Of a stretch of 64,000 bases of DNA, positions 17,891-26,900 are shown piece after piece. The DNA is taken from the NCBI GenBank assembly GCA_947073545.1, contig CAMTMP010000011.1, positions 47,468-111,467 of the forward strand, in the 5' to 3' direction. The first letter of the stretch is position 1, and every line of letters begins with the position of its first letter. A program made the translations under genes and the position numbers. Origin of the DNA: an uncultured bacterium. Lineage in GTDB: Bacteria > Bacillota > Clostridia > Lachnospirales > Lachnospiraceae. Under the pieces are notes generated by a model. The model searched no databases. It was given only the letters and a program-made list of their open reading frames with translations, and had not been told where the DNA came from.

Positions 17891-18015
17891 GCATAAGCAG
17901 AGACTCGAAATGCTGTGCATTTCTCGTTCGCGCTGCTCGCCGTAAGCCTCACGAAGCGTACCCTTGTGCAAGCACAGTGTGCGCTTCATAAGGCTTCCCT
18001 GTCTGCTTATACGCG
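17891..18015 (-). repeat. Intergenic repeat family A, copy 1 (reverse orientation)
   Basis: This 125-bp element is bounded by ATAAGCAGA and TCTGCTTAT. On the minus strand it carries the conserved right part CGAGCAGCGCGAACGAGAA, then ATGC...GCATTTCGAGTC. It matches copies at 22383 and 35541 in its ends and right half. It sits in a 552-bp gene-free gap between the chemoreceptor and the coiled-coil protein gene. Between it and the promoter at 18246 the sequence is AT-rich with no gene seen. Confidence 0.75.
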
Positions 18016-18245
18016 GACATGAGGAGTGCCCAGGCACCTTTCGGCACCCGGGCTATTATGAAAAAATTTATCTATGTGTGTAGTTGCTGCACGACATCTC
18101 GTGCTGTTTTGTATGAATTAAGTATACGTTTGAAATATGAACAAATTATGAACAAAGTGTAAAAACACAGTAAATATTTATAAATATGAAAATGGTTGAG
18201 AGAAAAATATGTGCAAATTACACAAACGGCATTTCTTTTTTACTG

Positions 18246-18274
18246 TTGTCATAAATGTGGAAAAGTGATAAAAT
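18246..18274 (+). promoter_or_regulatory. Promoter of the coiled-coil/M23 operon
   Basis: TTGTCA (18246-18251) and TAAAAT (18269-18274) are separated by 17 bp, about 60 bp before the first start codon. The flanking DNA is very AT-rich. Confidence 0.65.
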
Positions 18275-18332
18275 GCAAACATGGTTTTTCTGTTTTACGG
18301 AAAAATAGAAGATGTAGGAAATGAGGATAATG

Positions 18333-18845
18333 ATGGATACTTTTATAGATAAGCTGGCTCATAAGAAAAATGCACAGGAAATGATCCGCGCGAATTCTGC
18401 GGCGGAGGCGGCTAGGATGGATCAGATGGAGAGGCAGATGAAGGCTTACGATGAGCTGATGCAGGAGATCCGGAGGGTGAATATCAAGACCGCGGAGAAT
18501 GTGGATAATGTGCGAGACGTCTTGGCCCGGTGTATGGAAAAACTGGAAACGCTGGAGACGGAGAGCGGACAGGTGCAGGATATGGAAAATCAGCTTGCCG
18601 GGATCAAGAGTCTTTTGGAGGAGCGGCTGACACAGTCCGAGGAGTTTGTGCACAAGGAAAATGTTAAGGTGTACCGCAATGTACAGGCGGCCTTTACGGA
18701 GGAGCTTGAAAAGCAGAATCAGACGTCTAAGGGCAGCAAAGTGCCTGTGGGCCTTTTAATCGCTGTTTTGATCGGTGTGGTGGCGGATATCGCAGTCAAT
18801 GTGATTTCGCTGCTTATGCAGCTTACGAATTTCAAGCTGTTTTAA
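18333..18845 (+). CDS. Coiled-coil protein with C-terminal membrane anchor
   Basis: This 170-residue protein starts MDTFIDKLAHKKNAQEMIRA. Residues 20-135 are highly helical and charged, with heptad-like Leu/Met/Val spacing that predicts a coiled coil. A single hydrophobic helix (about 142-165, VPVGLLIAVLIGVVADIAVN) anchors the C-terminus. No catalytic motif is present. ATG 18333 is preferred because GAGG lies six bases before it; in-frame ATGs at 18321 and 18330 are alternatives. Only 12 bp separate it from the M23 peptidase gene, so the pair forms an operon. A scaffold role for the wall enzyme is conceivable but unproven. Confidence 0.65.
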   Translation: MDTFIDKLAHKKNAQEMIRANSAAEAARMDQMERQMKAYDELMQEIRRVNIKTAENVDNVRDVLARCMEKLETLETESGQVQDMENQLAGIKSLLEERLTQSEEFVHKENVKVYRNVQAAFTEELEKQNQTSKGSKVPVGLLIAVLIGVVADIAVNVISLLMQLTNFKLF

Positions 18846-18857
18846 ACAAATTTTATT

Positions 18858-20441
18858 ATGAAAATATTGAGTAGACATTATAAAAAAATGAAAATTGCAT
18901 ATATTAAGGTTGCGGTGCTTGCGAGCGTTGCAGCCGCTTTTTTCCTGCCAAGTTTTCGGACGCTTGAAAGTGGCGGGGACAATCTCTTTACGGTATACTT
19001 AAACGGAATGCCGGTGGGCGTGATGGGAAACGTTGAGGAGGCGGACGAGTGTCTGATCGCGGCCAGAAAGACGCTTGCGGCGAGCAGCGATGATATGGTG
19101 CTTGCGGAGAGCGAGTTGAGCTGGGAAGGACAGGAGGTGCTCTGGGGCACGGTGGATGATAAGAGCGTTATCACCGCGAACATGCTCACCGCGCTGAAGG
19201 GCAGCGTCAAAGAAACACTGAACCGCTCCTACACGGTGAAGATTAACGAGTACACGGTAAATCTGGCAAGTACGGAGGAAGTGCTTGCACTTCTGCAGGC
19301 TTCCATCAAAAAATATGACGGCGGCAATCATTACTACGCGGATCTCGTGATGGATTCTGACAGAGAGCTTAACGTGCTGACAACGCAGATTTATTCTGCA
19401 AAAGAGCAGAAGGAGGAAGCACAGGAGGCGCAGGAGACAATGACCAGCGCGGGAATTAATGCGGTGCTGGATGATATCTTTGCGGATATTGAACCGGCAT
19501 CGGAGAAAGAGTTTTCCGATTATGAGCTGGGGCTTCTTGCACTGGATTTCGGCGATACGGTAGAGGTGGTGGAGTCTTATCTGCTCGACTACGAATTGAC
19601 GCCCCTTGAACAGGCCATCGATGAGGTGACTAAGGATCAGGAAAAGGAGCAGATCTATGAGGTGGTAGCGGGGGACACGCTCTCCCAGATTGCCGAGAAA
19701 AATGAGATACCGTTAGACGAGCTGGTTGCGATGAACGAGACCATAGAGAATGAAAATTCCATGATCCGTGTGGGCGACGAACTGATTGTGACCGTGCCGG
19801 AACCGGAACTTTCCGTGGAGCGCACGGAACAGATGTACTATGAAGAGGACTATGAGGCGGACGTTGTCTATGTGGATAACGACGACTGGTATACAACCGA
19901 TATGAAGACCTTGCAGGAGCCTTCTGCAGGCCACCGCAAGGTTGTGGCGGATGTGTCTTATCGCAATAACGAGGAGATTTCCCGTGAGATTTTGAAAGAG
20001 GAAATCACTTATGCGGCTGTGCCCAAAATCGTGGAGCGCGGTACGAAGATTCCGCCCACTTATCTGAAGCCGATATCAGGAGGACGGCTTTCCTCCCAAT
20101 ATGGCAGACGAAAAGCGCCTACCAAAAGAGCAAGCACCTATCATAAAGGTGTGGATTGGGCAACTCCTGTAGGTACGGCGGTTATGGCGTCCTGCGCGGG
20201 AACGGTTTCCAGAGCGGGATGGGGCAGCGGCTACGGCTATGTGGTCTACATCGACCATGCCGACGGCAGGCAGACCCGTTACGGTCATTTGAGCAAGGTG
20301 CTTGTAAAACAGGGGCAGACGGTGAGTCAGGGGCAGAAGATCGCTCTAAGCGGCAATACCGGCGTAAGCACGGGCCCGCATATTCACTTTGAAATCCTGA
20401 TCAACGGCACACAGGTGGACCCGTTTGATTATTTGAATTAG
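18858..20441 (+). CDS. M23 family metallopeptidase with LysM and G5 domains
   Basis: This 527-residue exported, membrane-anchored wall enzyme has an N-terminal hydrophobic segment at about residues 14-33. A long spacer follows, then a LysM peptidoglycan-binding motif (YEVVAGDTLSQIAEKNEIPL, about 264-283) and a G5-like region (about 355-400). The C-terminal LytM/M23 endopeptidase domain spans about 405-525. Zinc ligands are visible in YHKGVDWATPVG and GPHIHFEI. Such proteins cut peptide bridges; LysM-G5-M23 forms occur widely in Clostridia, some in sporulation (SpoIIQ-like). The downstream murA gene fits a cell-wall setting. It is cotranscribed with the coiled-coil gene. Confidence 0.9.
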   Translation: MKILSRHYKKMKIAYIKVAVLASVAAAFFLPSFRTLESGGDNLFTVYLNGMPVGVMGNVEEADECLIAARKTLAASSDDMVLAESELSWEGQEVLWGTVDDKSVITANMLTALKGSVKETLNRSYTVKINEYTVNLASTEEVLALLQASIKKYDGGNHYYADLVMDSDRELNVLTTQIYSAKEQKEEAQEAQETMTSAGINAVLDDIFADIEPASEKEFSDYELGLLALDFGDTVEVVESYLLDYELTPLEQAIDEVTKDQEKEQIYEVVAGDTLSQIAEKNEIPLDELVAMNETIENENSMIRVGDELIVTVPEPELSVERTEQMYYEEDYEADVVYVDNDDWYTTDMKTLQEPSAGHRKVVADVSYRNNEEISREILKEEITYAAVPKIVERGTKIPPTYLKPISGGRLSSQYGRRKAPTKRASTYHKGVDWATPVGTAVMASCAGTVSRAGWGSGYGYVVYIDHADGRQTRYGHLSKVLVKQGQTVSQGQKIALSGNTGVSTGPHIHFEILINGTQVDPFDYLN

Positions 20442-20442
20442 C

Positions 20443-20600
20443 AGCTTGACCGTACATGGCGAGGAAGCAAAAATCATGCCTGCATGAATTTTTGTGACTG
20501 AGTAAATGTACGAGTAAAGCGCCCGTTCATAAGTAAAGTTAGCTGCAAAGCAGTGGGAAAGCATCGAAGATGAGACTTTGCGTATGGCGCGTGTCAAGCT
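20443..20600. repeat. Palindromic intergenic element after the M23 gene
   Basis: AGCTTGAC (20443-20450) and GTCAAGCT (20593-20600) form distant inverted ends. Inside, TACAT/ATGTA and AAAAATCATGC/GCATGAATTTTT (20469-20493) make a long near-perfect hairpin. No T-run follows. It fills most of the 288-bp gap before murA. A second copy was not seen in the window. Confidence 0.45.
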
Positions 20601-20652
20601 GTGAGCAATGGCGGCGCATGGCGCGCGTCAGGACGTGAGTCGGCAGCGGGGG

Positions 20653-20680
20653 TTTACAAACCACCGGAATCTGTTATACT
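20653..20680 (+). promoter_or_regulatory. Promoter of murA
   Basis: TTTACA (20653-20658) and TATACT (20675-20680) are separated by 16 bp, about 50 bp before the murA start. Confidence 0.6.
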
Positions 20681-20729
20681 GTATTTTGATGTTTAAGTTT
20701 TTTCGGGAAAGAAAGGCAAGTAAACATAG

Positions 20730-22022
20730 ATGGAACAATATGCGATTAAAGGTGGGAATCCGTTAGTCGGCGAGGTGGAGATCAGCGGTGCGAAAAATGC
20801 GGCGCTGGCGATTCTCGCGGCCGCCATCATGACGGACGAAACCGTATTGATAGAAAATGTGCCTGATGTCAGAGATACCAACGTGATGATGCAGGCGATG
20901 GAAAGTATCGGCGTGGTGGTCAACCGGATAGACAGACATACGGTGAAGATCAATGCCTCACAAGTCAACGATCTGGTGATCGAGGGCGATTATATTAAAA
21001 AAATCAGGGCCTCCTACTATCTGTTAGGGTCCCTGCTTGGCAAATACAGCAAGGCGGAGGTAGTGCTTCCGGGCGGCTGTAATATCGGGCTGCGCCCCAT
21101 CGACCAGCATATCAAGGGCTTTCGCGCACTGGGAGCCGAAGTGGGAATCGGATACGGCCGCATCAGCGCGGAGGCGGTGAAACTGAAGGGAAACCATATC
21201 TACATGGATGTGGTGACCGTGGGCGCGACCATGAACGTGATGATGGCGGCAGTGATGGCGGAGGGCACCACCGTGATTGAGAACGCGGCGAAGGAGCCTC
21301 ATGTCGTTGATCTGGCGAACTTTTTGAACAGTATGGGTGCGAACATCAAGGGCGCGGGTACGGATGTGATCCGCATCAAAGGCGTGTCCAGACTGCACGG
21401 GACAGAGTACGGCATTATTCCAGACCAGATTGAGGCAGGTACCTTTATGTTTGCGGCGGCGGTGACGAAGGGCGACGTGACGGTGAAGAATGTGATCCCG
21501 AAGCATTTGGAGTCCATCAGCGCCAAGCTTTTGGAGATCGGCTGTGAGATCGAGGAGTCTGACGATGCGGTGCGTGTGGTGGCGGCGAAGCCGCTTGGAC
21601 ATACCCATGTTAAGACTCTGCCTTATCCCGGATTTCCCACGGACATGCAGCCGCAGATTACGGTGGCGCTTGGGCTTTCGGCAGGCACCAGCATTGTGAC
21701 GGAGAGTATTTTCGAGAATCGGTTTAAATATGTGGACGAGCTGACTTGTATGGGAGCGAACATCAAGGTGGAGAGCAACACCGCGATCATTGACGGGGTG
21801 TCGAAATATACCGGGGCGCATATTACCGCGCCGGACTTAAGAGCAGGCGCGGCGCTTGTCATTGCGGCGCTGGCGGCGGACGGGATCAGCACGGTGGACG
21901 ATATCAAGTATATTCAGCGCGGCTATGAGGACTTTCATGTAAAACTGCAGCATCTCGGGGCACAGATTGATCTGGTGACCACGGACAGGGATCTGCAGAA
22001 ATTCAAACTGAAGGTCGGCTGA
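20730..22022 (+). CDS. murA: UDP-N-acetylglucosamine 1-carboxyvinyltransferase
   Basis: This 430-residue cytosolic enzyme transfers enolpyruvate from PEP to UDP-GlcNAc, the first committed step of peptidoglycan synthesis and the target of fosfomycin. It has the two-lobed EPT fold pattern, starting with GGNPLVGEVEISGAKNAAL. The catalytic loop is PGGCNIGLRPIDQHIKGF, in which Cys117 is the fosfomycin-reactive residue. A conserved LRAGAALVIAALAA stretch lies near the C-terminus. Length is standard. The start is 29 bases after an AAAG-rich leader and has its own promoter. Clostridia often have two MurA paralogues; which one this is cannot be told. Confidence 0.95.
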   Translation: MEQYAIKGGNPLVGEVEISGAKNAALAILAAAIMTDETVLIENVPDVRDTNVMMQAMESIGVVVNRIDRHTVKINASQVNDLVIEGDYIKKIRASYYLLGSLLGKYSKAEVVLPGGCNIGLRPIDQHIKGFRALGAEVGIGYGRISAEAVKLKGNHIYMDVVTVGATMNVMMAAVMAEGTTVIENAAKEPHVVDLANFLNSMGANIKGAGTDVIRIKGVSRLHGTEYGIIPDQIEAGTFMFAAAVTKGDVTVKNVIPKHLESISAKLLEIGCEIEESDDAVRVVAAKPLGHTHVKTLPYPGFPTDMQPQITVALGLSAGTSIVTESIFENRFKYVDELTCMGANIKVESNTAIIDGVSKYTGAHITAPDLRAGAALVIAALAADGISTVDDIKYIQRGYEDFHVKLQHLGAQIDLVTTDRDLQKFKLKVG

Positions 22023-22040
22023 CCGGAGTAGTGCAAGCGC

Positions 22041-22124
22041 CAAAATGCGACTTTGGAGCATTTTGTGTGCATTGTGGTTACTTCGTAACCACGGTGGCGG
22101 TGAAGCCGAAGGCTGAACTGTTAC
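22041..22124. repeat. Hairpin cluster after murA with repeat family D sequence
   Basis: CAAAATGC/GCATTTTG (22041-22065) may act as the murA terminator. A perfect GTGGTTAC-TTC-GTAACCAC hairpin (22074-22092) comes next, then AGCCGAAGGCTGAACTGTTAC (the block around 22104-22124). The last block recurs, inverted, at 23928. Confidence 0.45.
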
Positions 22125-22153
22125 GAAAAATGTGGAAAGCGCGTATTCGAGGC

Positions 22154-22182
22154 TTGACATAAGTGCTGCGCTGGTGTATCTT
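22154..22182 (+). promoter_or_regulatory. Promoter of metK
   Basis: TTGACA (22154-22159) and TATCTT (22177-22182) with 17-bp spacing lie about 30 bp before the riboswitch. Confidence 0.6.
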
Positions 22183-22214
22183 AGTTTTAGGTAAATTTTA
22201 TATCGCGAGTCTTT

Positions 22215-22383
22215 CTCTTATTCAGAGTGGTGGAGATACATAGGATCAATGAAGCCACGGCAACCCCTTATAAGGAAGGTGCCAACCTGAGCGAAACTGT
22301 CTTGACAGCATGATCGAACAATAAGAGGATTTGATGTTTGGTGATCGAGTCCCCTTATTTCGAAGAGAAATGAGGGGATTTTC
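22215..22383 (+). promoter_or_regulatory. SAM-I (S-box) riboswitch with terminator, controlling metK
   Basis: The closing P1 helix is CTCTTATT (22215-22222) with AATAAGAG (22320-22327). Inside are the S-box landmarks GAGTGGTGGAGATACATAG, then GATCAATGAAGCCACGGCAACC and GGTGCCAACCTGAGCG. Downstream, CCCCTTATTTC (22351-22361) and GAAATGAGGGG (22367-22377) form a terminator followed by ATTTTC. The 3' strand of P1 (AATAAGAGG) can instead pair with the terminator's 5' strand. This is the expected SAM-off switch: bound SAM stabilises P1 and frees the terminator. Confidence 0.92.
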
Positions 22384-22507
22384 GCGCATAAGCAGAGTCA
22401 GAAGAACTGAACATCAAGTGTCATGCTTGCATGTAAGATTGATTTTTAGGACTTATGACGAGCAACACGAACGAGAAACGCGCAGCGTTTCGAGTCTCTG
22501 CTTATTC
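22383..22507 (+). repeat. Intergenic repeat family A, copy 2 (in the metK leader)
   Basis: This 125-bp element runs from CGCGCATAAGCAGAGTC to GAGTCTCTGCTTATTC and has the conserved GACGAGCAACACGAACGAGA segment before an AACGCGCAGCGTT hairpin. It begins at the end of the riboswitch terminator and ends 36 bp before the metK start. Every full-length metK message would therefore carry it. Confidence 0.75.
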
Positions 22508-22543
22508 ACACAATACACATAACACACAAAAAGGAGAGGAAAA

Positions 22544-23725
22544 ATGGAGAAAAGATTATTTACATCCGAATCTGTAACTGAGGGACATCCCGACAAAGTC
22601 TGCGATGCGATTTCCGACGCGATTTTGGACGCCTGTATGGAAAAAGATCCCATGAGCCGTGTGGCCTGCGAGACGGCTGTCTGCACCGGGTTTGTGCTGG
22701 TGACGGGCGAGATCACAACAAATGCATATGTGGACATGCAGAAGGTTGTGCGCGAAACCGTGAAAGAGATTGGTTACACCAAGTCCGAGTACGGGTTTGA
22801 CGCGAATACCTGCGCGGTGTTTGTAGCGATCGATGAGCAGTCGGCGGACATCGCTATGGGCGTGGATAAGGCGCTCGAGGCGAAGAAGGGTGAGCAGACA
22901 GACGATCTGGACACGGGCGCGGGCGATCAGGGAATGATGTTCGGTTACGCAACCAACGAGACCGAGGAGTATATGCCTTATCCGATCGATCTGGCGCACA
23001 AGCTGGCATTGCAGCTCACCAGGGTTCGCAAGGACGGCACCCTCAAGTATCTGCGGCCCGACGGCAAGAGTCAGGTTTCCGTGGAGTACGACGAGGCGGG
23101 CAAGCCGGTTCGTCTGGAGGCGGTTGTGCTGTCTACCCAGCACGATGAGGATGTGACGCAGGAGCAGATTCACGAAGATATCAAAAAATATGTGTTCGAT
23201 CCGGTTCTCCCCAAAGAGCTGGTGGACGACCAGACCAAATTCTTTATCAATCCTACGGGACGTTTCGTGATCGGCGGTCCTCACGGCGACGCGGGACTGA
23301 CAGGCCGTAAGATCATCGTTGACACATACGGCGGATATGCGCGTCACGGCGGCGGCGCATTCTCCGGCAAGGACTGTACGAAGGTAGACCGTTCCGCGGC
23401 TTACGCGGCCCGTTATGTGGCGAAAAACATCGTGGCAGCAGGCATCGCTGACAAGTGCGAGATCCAGCTCTCCTACGCGATCGGTGTGGCCCAGCCTACT
23501 TCCATTATGGTGGACACGTTCGGTACAGGCAAGGTTGCGGATGACAAGCTGGTGGAGATCGTGCGCGAGAACTTTGATTTAAGACCCGCAGGCATCATCA
23601 AAATGCTCGACCTGCGCCGTCCGATCTACAAGCAGACCGCGGCTTACGGACATTTTGGACGCAATGATCTGGATCTGCCTTGGGAGAAACTTGACAAAGT
23701 GGATGCGCTTAAAAAATATCTGTAA
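22544..23725 (+). CDS. metK: S-adenosylmethionine synthetase
   Basis: This 393-residue enzyme makes SAM from methionine and ATP. It begins [20 protein letters not shown], has the ATP-binding hexapeptide region [14 protein letters not shown] and the P-loop-like [20 protein letters not shown], and ends in the usual C-terminal region. A good ribosome site (AAAGGAGAGG) precedes the ATG. The SAM-I riboswitch upstream gives feedback control by the product, and a terminator at 23764 makes it monocistronic. Nothing unusual is seen in the protein itself; the inserted repeat in its leader is the odd feature. Confidence 0.96.
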   Translation: MEKRLFTSESVTEGHPDKVCDAISDAILDACMEKDPMSRVACETAVCTGFVLVTGEITTNAYVDMQKVVRETVKEIGYTKSEYGFDANTCAVFVAIDEQSADIAMGVDKALEAKKGEQTDDLDTGAGDQGMMFGYATNETEEYMPYPIDLAHKLALQLTRVRKDGTLKYLRPDGKSQVSVEYDEAGKPVRLEAVVLSTQHDEDVTQEQIHEDIKKYVFDPVLPKELVDDQTKFFINPTGRFVIGGPHGDAGLTGRKIIVDTYGGYARHGGGAFSGKDCTKVDRSAAYAARYVAKNIVAAGIADKCEIQLSYAIGVAQPTSIMVDTFGTGKVADDKLVEIVRENFDLRPAGIIKMLDLRRPIYKQTAAYGHFGRNDLDLPWEKLDKVDALKKYL

Positions 23726-23763
23726 AGCATATGACAGGATTGTCACAAACGAAGAACAGGAAA

Positions 23764-23794
23764 GTCCCCGTGCCGGAATGGCGCGGGGCTTTTT
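23764..23794 (+). terminator. Terminator of metK
   Basis: CCCCGTGCC (23766-23774) pairs with GGCGCGGGG (23780-23788) around a GGAAT loop, followed by CTTTTT. Confidence 0.85.
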
Positions 23795-23841
23795 GAGTAG
23801 GAGACGCGGGATGTGATGTGAGGCAAAGACGGGTCTTGTGT

Positions 23842-23870
23842 TTGACTGATTTCTTCCAAGCGTCTATAAT
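23842..23870 (+). promoter_or_regulatory. Promoter of dnaE
   Basis: TTGACT (23842-23847) and a consensus TATAAT (23865-23870) have 17-bp spacing. Confidence 0.7.
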
Positions 23871-23927
23871 GAATGGGACAGCGAAAACACGTATTTACGG
23901 CATTTACACAGGATTTCCGGGAAGGAT

Positions 23928-23984
23928 GTGACAGTTCAGCCTTCGGCTTTGCAGCAAGTGCAAAGTCATGGGCTTAATTGTTAC
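23928..23984. repeat. Palindromic element of repeat family D in the dnaE leader
   Basis: GTGACAGTTCAGCC (23928-23941) and GGCTTAATTGTTAC (23971-23984) are near-perfect inverted ends, with a TTTGC/GCAAA hairpin inside. The left end plus the next bases reads, in reverse, AAGCCGAAGGCTGAACTGT, as after murA (22104). It ends right before the dnaE ribosome site. Confidence 0.5.
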
Positions 23985-23998
23985 AAAAGGGTATCGTT

Positions 23999-26900
23999 AT
24001 GGCATTTGCACATTTACATGTCCACACGGAGTTTAGTCTTCTGGACGGTTCCAACAAAATAAAAGAGTATGTGAGGTATGTGAAGGAGCTGGGGATGGAC
24101 AGTGCGGCCATCACAGACCACGGCGTCATGTACGGTGTCGTCGATTTCTATAAGGCGGCGAAGGAGGCAGGAATTAATCCTGTGATTGGCTGCGAGGTAT
24201 ACGTGGCGCCCCACTCCCGCTTCGACAGGGAACTGACGGGCGGCGAGGACCGATACTATCATCTGGTGCTGCTTGCGGAAAATAACACAGGTTATGCAAA
24301 TCTGGTGAAGATTGTCAGCAAGGGTTTTACGGAAGGGTACTATTACAGGCCCCGTGTGGACATGGAGGTGCTGGAGCAGTACCACGAGGGACTGATCGCG
24401 CTTTCTGCCTGTCTGGCGGGGGAGGTGCCCCGCTATATCCAGAAGGGGCTCGTGGACGAGGCGAAGAAAGCGGCCTTAAAATATCAGGGTATTTTCGGGA
24501 AGGATAATTATTTTCTGGAATTGCAGGATCATGGGATCCCGGCGCAGCAGTCGGTCAATTCCGTGCTTCTTCGCATGAGCAAAGAGCTGGACATTCCGCT
24601 GGTGGCGACCAATGACGTGCACTACACCTACGCGGAGGATGCCCAGCCCCATGATGTTCTTCTCTGCCTGCAGACGGGGAAGAAGGTTGCCGACGAGGAC
24701 CGTCTGCGCTACGAAGGCGGTCAGTATTATGTGAAGAGCGAGGAGGAGATGAAGGGGCTTTTCCCTTACGCGTGGGAAGCAGTGGAGAATACCCAACGGA
24801 TTGCCGACCGCTGTCATGTGGAGATTGAGTTCGGGCATTACAAGGTGCCGCACTATGACGCACCGGAGGGGTATGATTCATGGAGTTATTTAAATAAGCT
24901 CTGTCAGGACGGGATGAAGGAGCGCTACCCGGAGGATGACGGCTCCCTGCAGGAGCGTCTGCATTATGAACTTGACACGATTAAGAATATGGGCTTTGTG
25001 GACTATTTTCTGATTGTGTGGGATTACATCAATTTCTGCAGGGAGAATGGGATTGCCGTGGGACCGGGCAGAGGCTCGGCGGCGGGGAGTATTGTTTCCT
25101 ACTGTTTGAAAATTACAAATATCGACCCCATTAAGTACAGCCTGCTCTTCGAGCGTTTTTTAAATCCGGAGCGCGTTTCTATGCCGGATATTGACGTGGA
25201 CTTTTGCTTTGAGAGAAGGCAGGAGGTAATTAACTATGTGGGTCAAAAATACGGCGCTGACCGGGTTGTGCAGATTGTTACCTTCGGTACGATGGCGGCA
25301 AAGGGCGTGATCCGGGATGTGGGCAGGGTAATGGATCTGCCTTACGCCTATGTGGACCGTCTTGCGAAGATGATTCCTCTTGAGCAGAATCAGGGCGTTT
25401 CTATCGACCGTGCGCTGGAGATGAATCCGGAGTTTAAGAGTCTCTACGAGGAGGATGAACAGGTGCACAGCCTGATCGATATGTGCAGACGTCTGGAGGG
25501 ACTGCCGAGGCACACTTCCATGCACGCGGCCGGCGTGGTGATCTGTCCCGAGGCGGCGGACGAGTTCGTGCCCCTTTCCAGGGGCAGCGACGGCTCCATC
25601 ACGACCCAGTTTCCCATGACTACCATTGAGGAGCTGGGGCTTCTGAAGATGGATTTTTTGGGGCTTCGGACGCTGACGGTGATCCAGAGCGCGGTGCGGC
25701 TTGTGGAGCAGAGCAAGGGCATTTCGATAGACATTGACCGGATCGACTACGACGACAAGGCGGTGCTTGCGTCCCTTGGAACAGGGCGGACGGACGGCGT
25801 GTTCCAGCTGGAGAGCGGCGGGATGAAAAGCTTTATGAAGGAATTAAAGCCCCAGAGCTTAGAGGATGTGATCGCCGGGATTTCCCTGTACCGTCCGGGG
25901 CCGATGGACTTTATTCCGAAATATATCAAGGGCAAGAACCACCCGGAAACGGTGACCTACGACTGCCCGCAGCTTGAGCCGATTCTGGCGCCCACTTACG
26001 GTTGTATCGTGTATCAGGAGCAGGTGATGCAGATTGTGCGGGAGCTTGGCGGCTATACCATGGGCCGAAGCGATCTGGTGCGCCGTGCCATGAGCAAGAA
26101 AAAACAGTATGTGATGGAGCAGGAGCGGAAAAACTTCACTTACGGGAATCCGGAGGAGGGGGTGCCTGGATGTGTCGCCAACGGCATCGACGCGAAGGTG
26201 GCGGATCACATTTACGACACTATGATGGATTTTGCCAAATATGCCTTTAACAAGTCCCACGCAGCCTGCTACGCGGTGGTGGCTTACCAGACGGCTTATA
26301 TGAAATATTATTACCCCGTGGAGTTCATGGCGGCGCTGATGACCTCCGTCATAGACAACCCCAGCAAAGTGGCGGAGTACATTATGACGAGCCGAAGCAT
26401 GGGCATCCAGATTCTGCCGCCGGATATCAACGTGGGCGAAAACGGTTTCTCGGTGGCGGGCGGGCAGATCCGCTATGCGCTTTCCGCGATTAAGAGCGTG
26501 GGACGTCCCGTGATCGACGCGGTGGTCGCTGAGCGTGAGGCGAGAGGACCTTACCAGAATCTGGGAGATTTTGTGACACGCGTGACAGACCGGGATATGA
26601 ACAAGCGCGTGGTGGAGCACTTTATCAAGGCGGGGGCCATGGACAGTCTGGGGGGCACGCGCAAACAGCTTCTAAGCGTGTACATGCAGGTGATCGATGG
26701 CATCCAGCAGGACCGCAAGAACAATCTGGCGGGGCAGATCACTTTGTTTGACTTGGCGGATGAGGAGGAGAAGGCGGATTACCGGGTGAGCCTTCCTGAT
26801 GTGGGCGAGTATTCCAAGGAGATGAAACTGGCTTTTGAAAAAGAAGTGCTTGGCATCTATATCAGCGGACACCCGATGGAGGAATATCGTGAGACTTGGA

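Noticed and set aside
18016..18245. Possible small gene or RNA in the AT-rich stretch before the coiled-coil gene
   Set aside because: No open frame with a ribosome site and no recognisable RNA fold; the sequence is AT-rich promoter-proximal DNA.
21024..21821. 265-codon minus-strand frame opposite murA
   Set aside because: It is fully inside murA, has no start signals and shows the Arg/His-rich composition of shadow frames.
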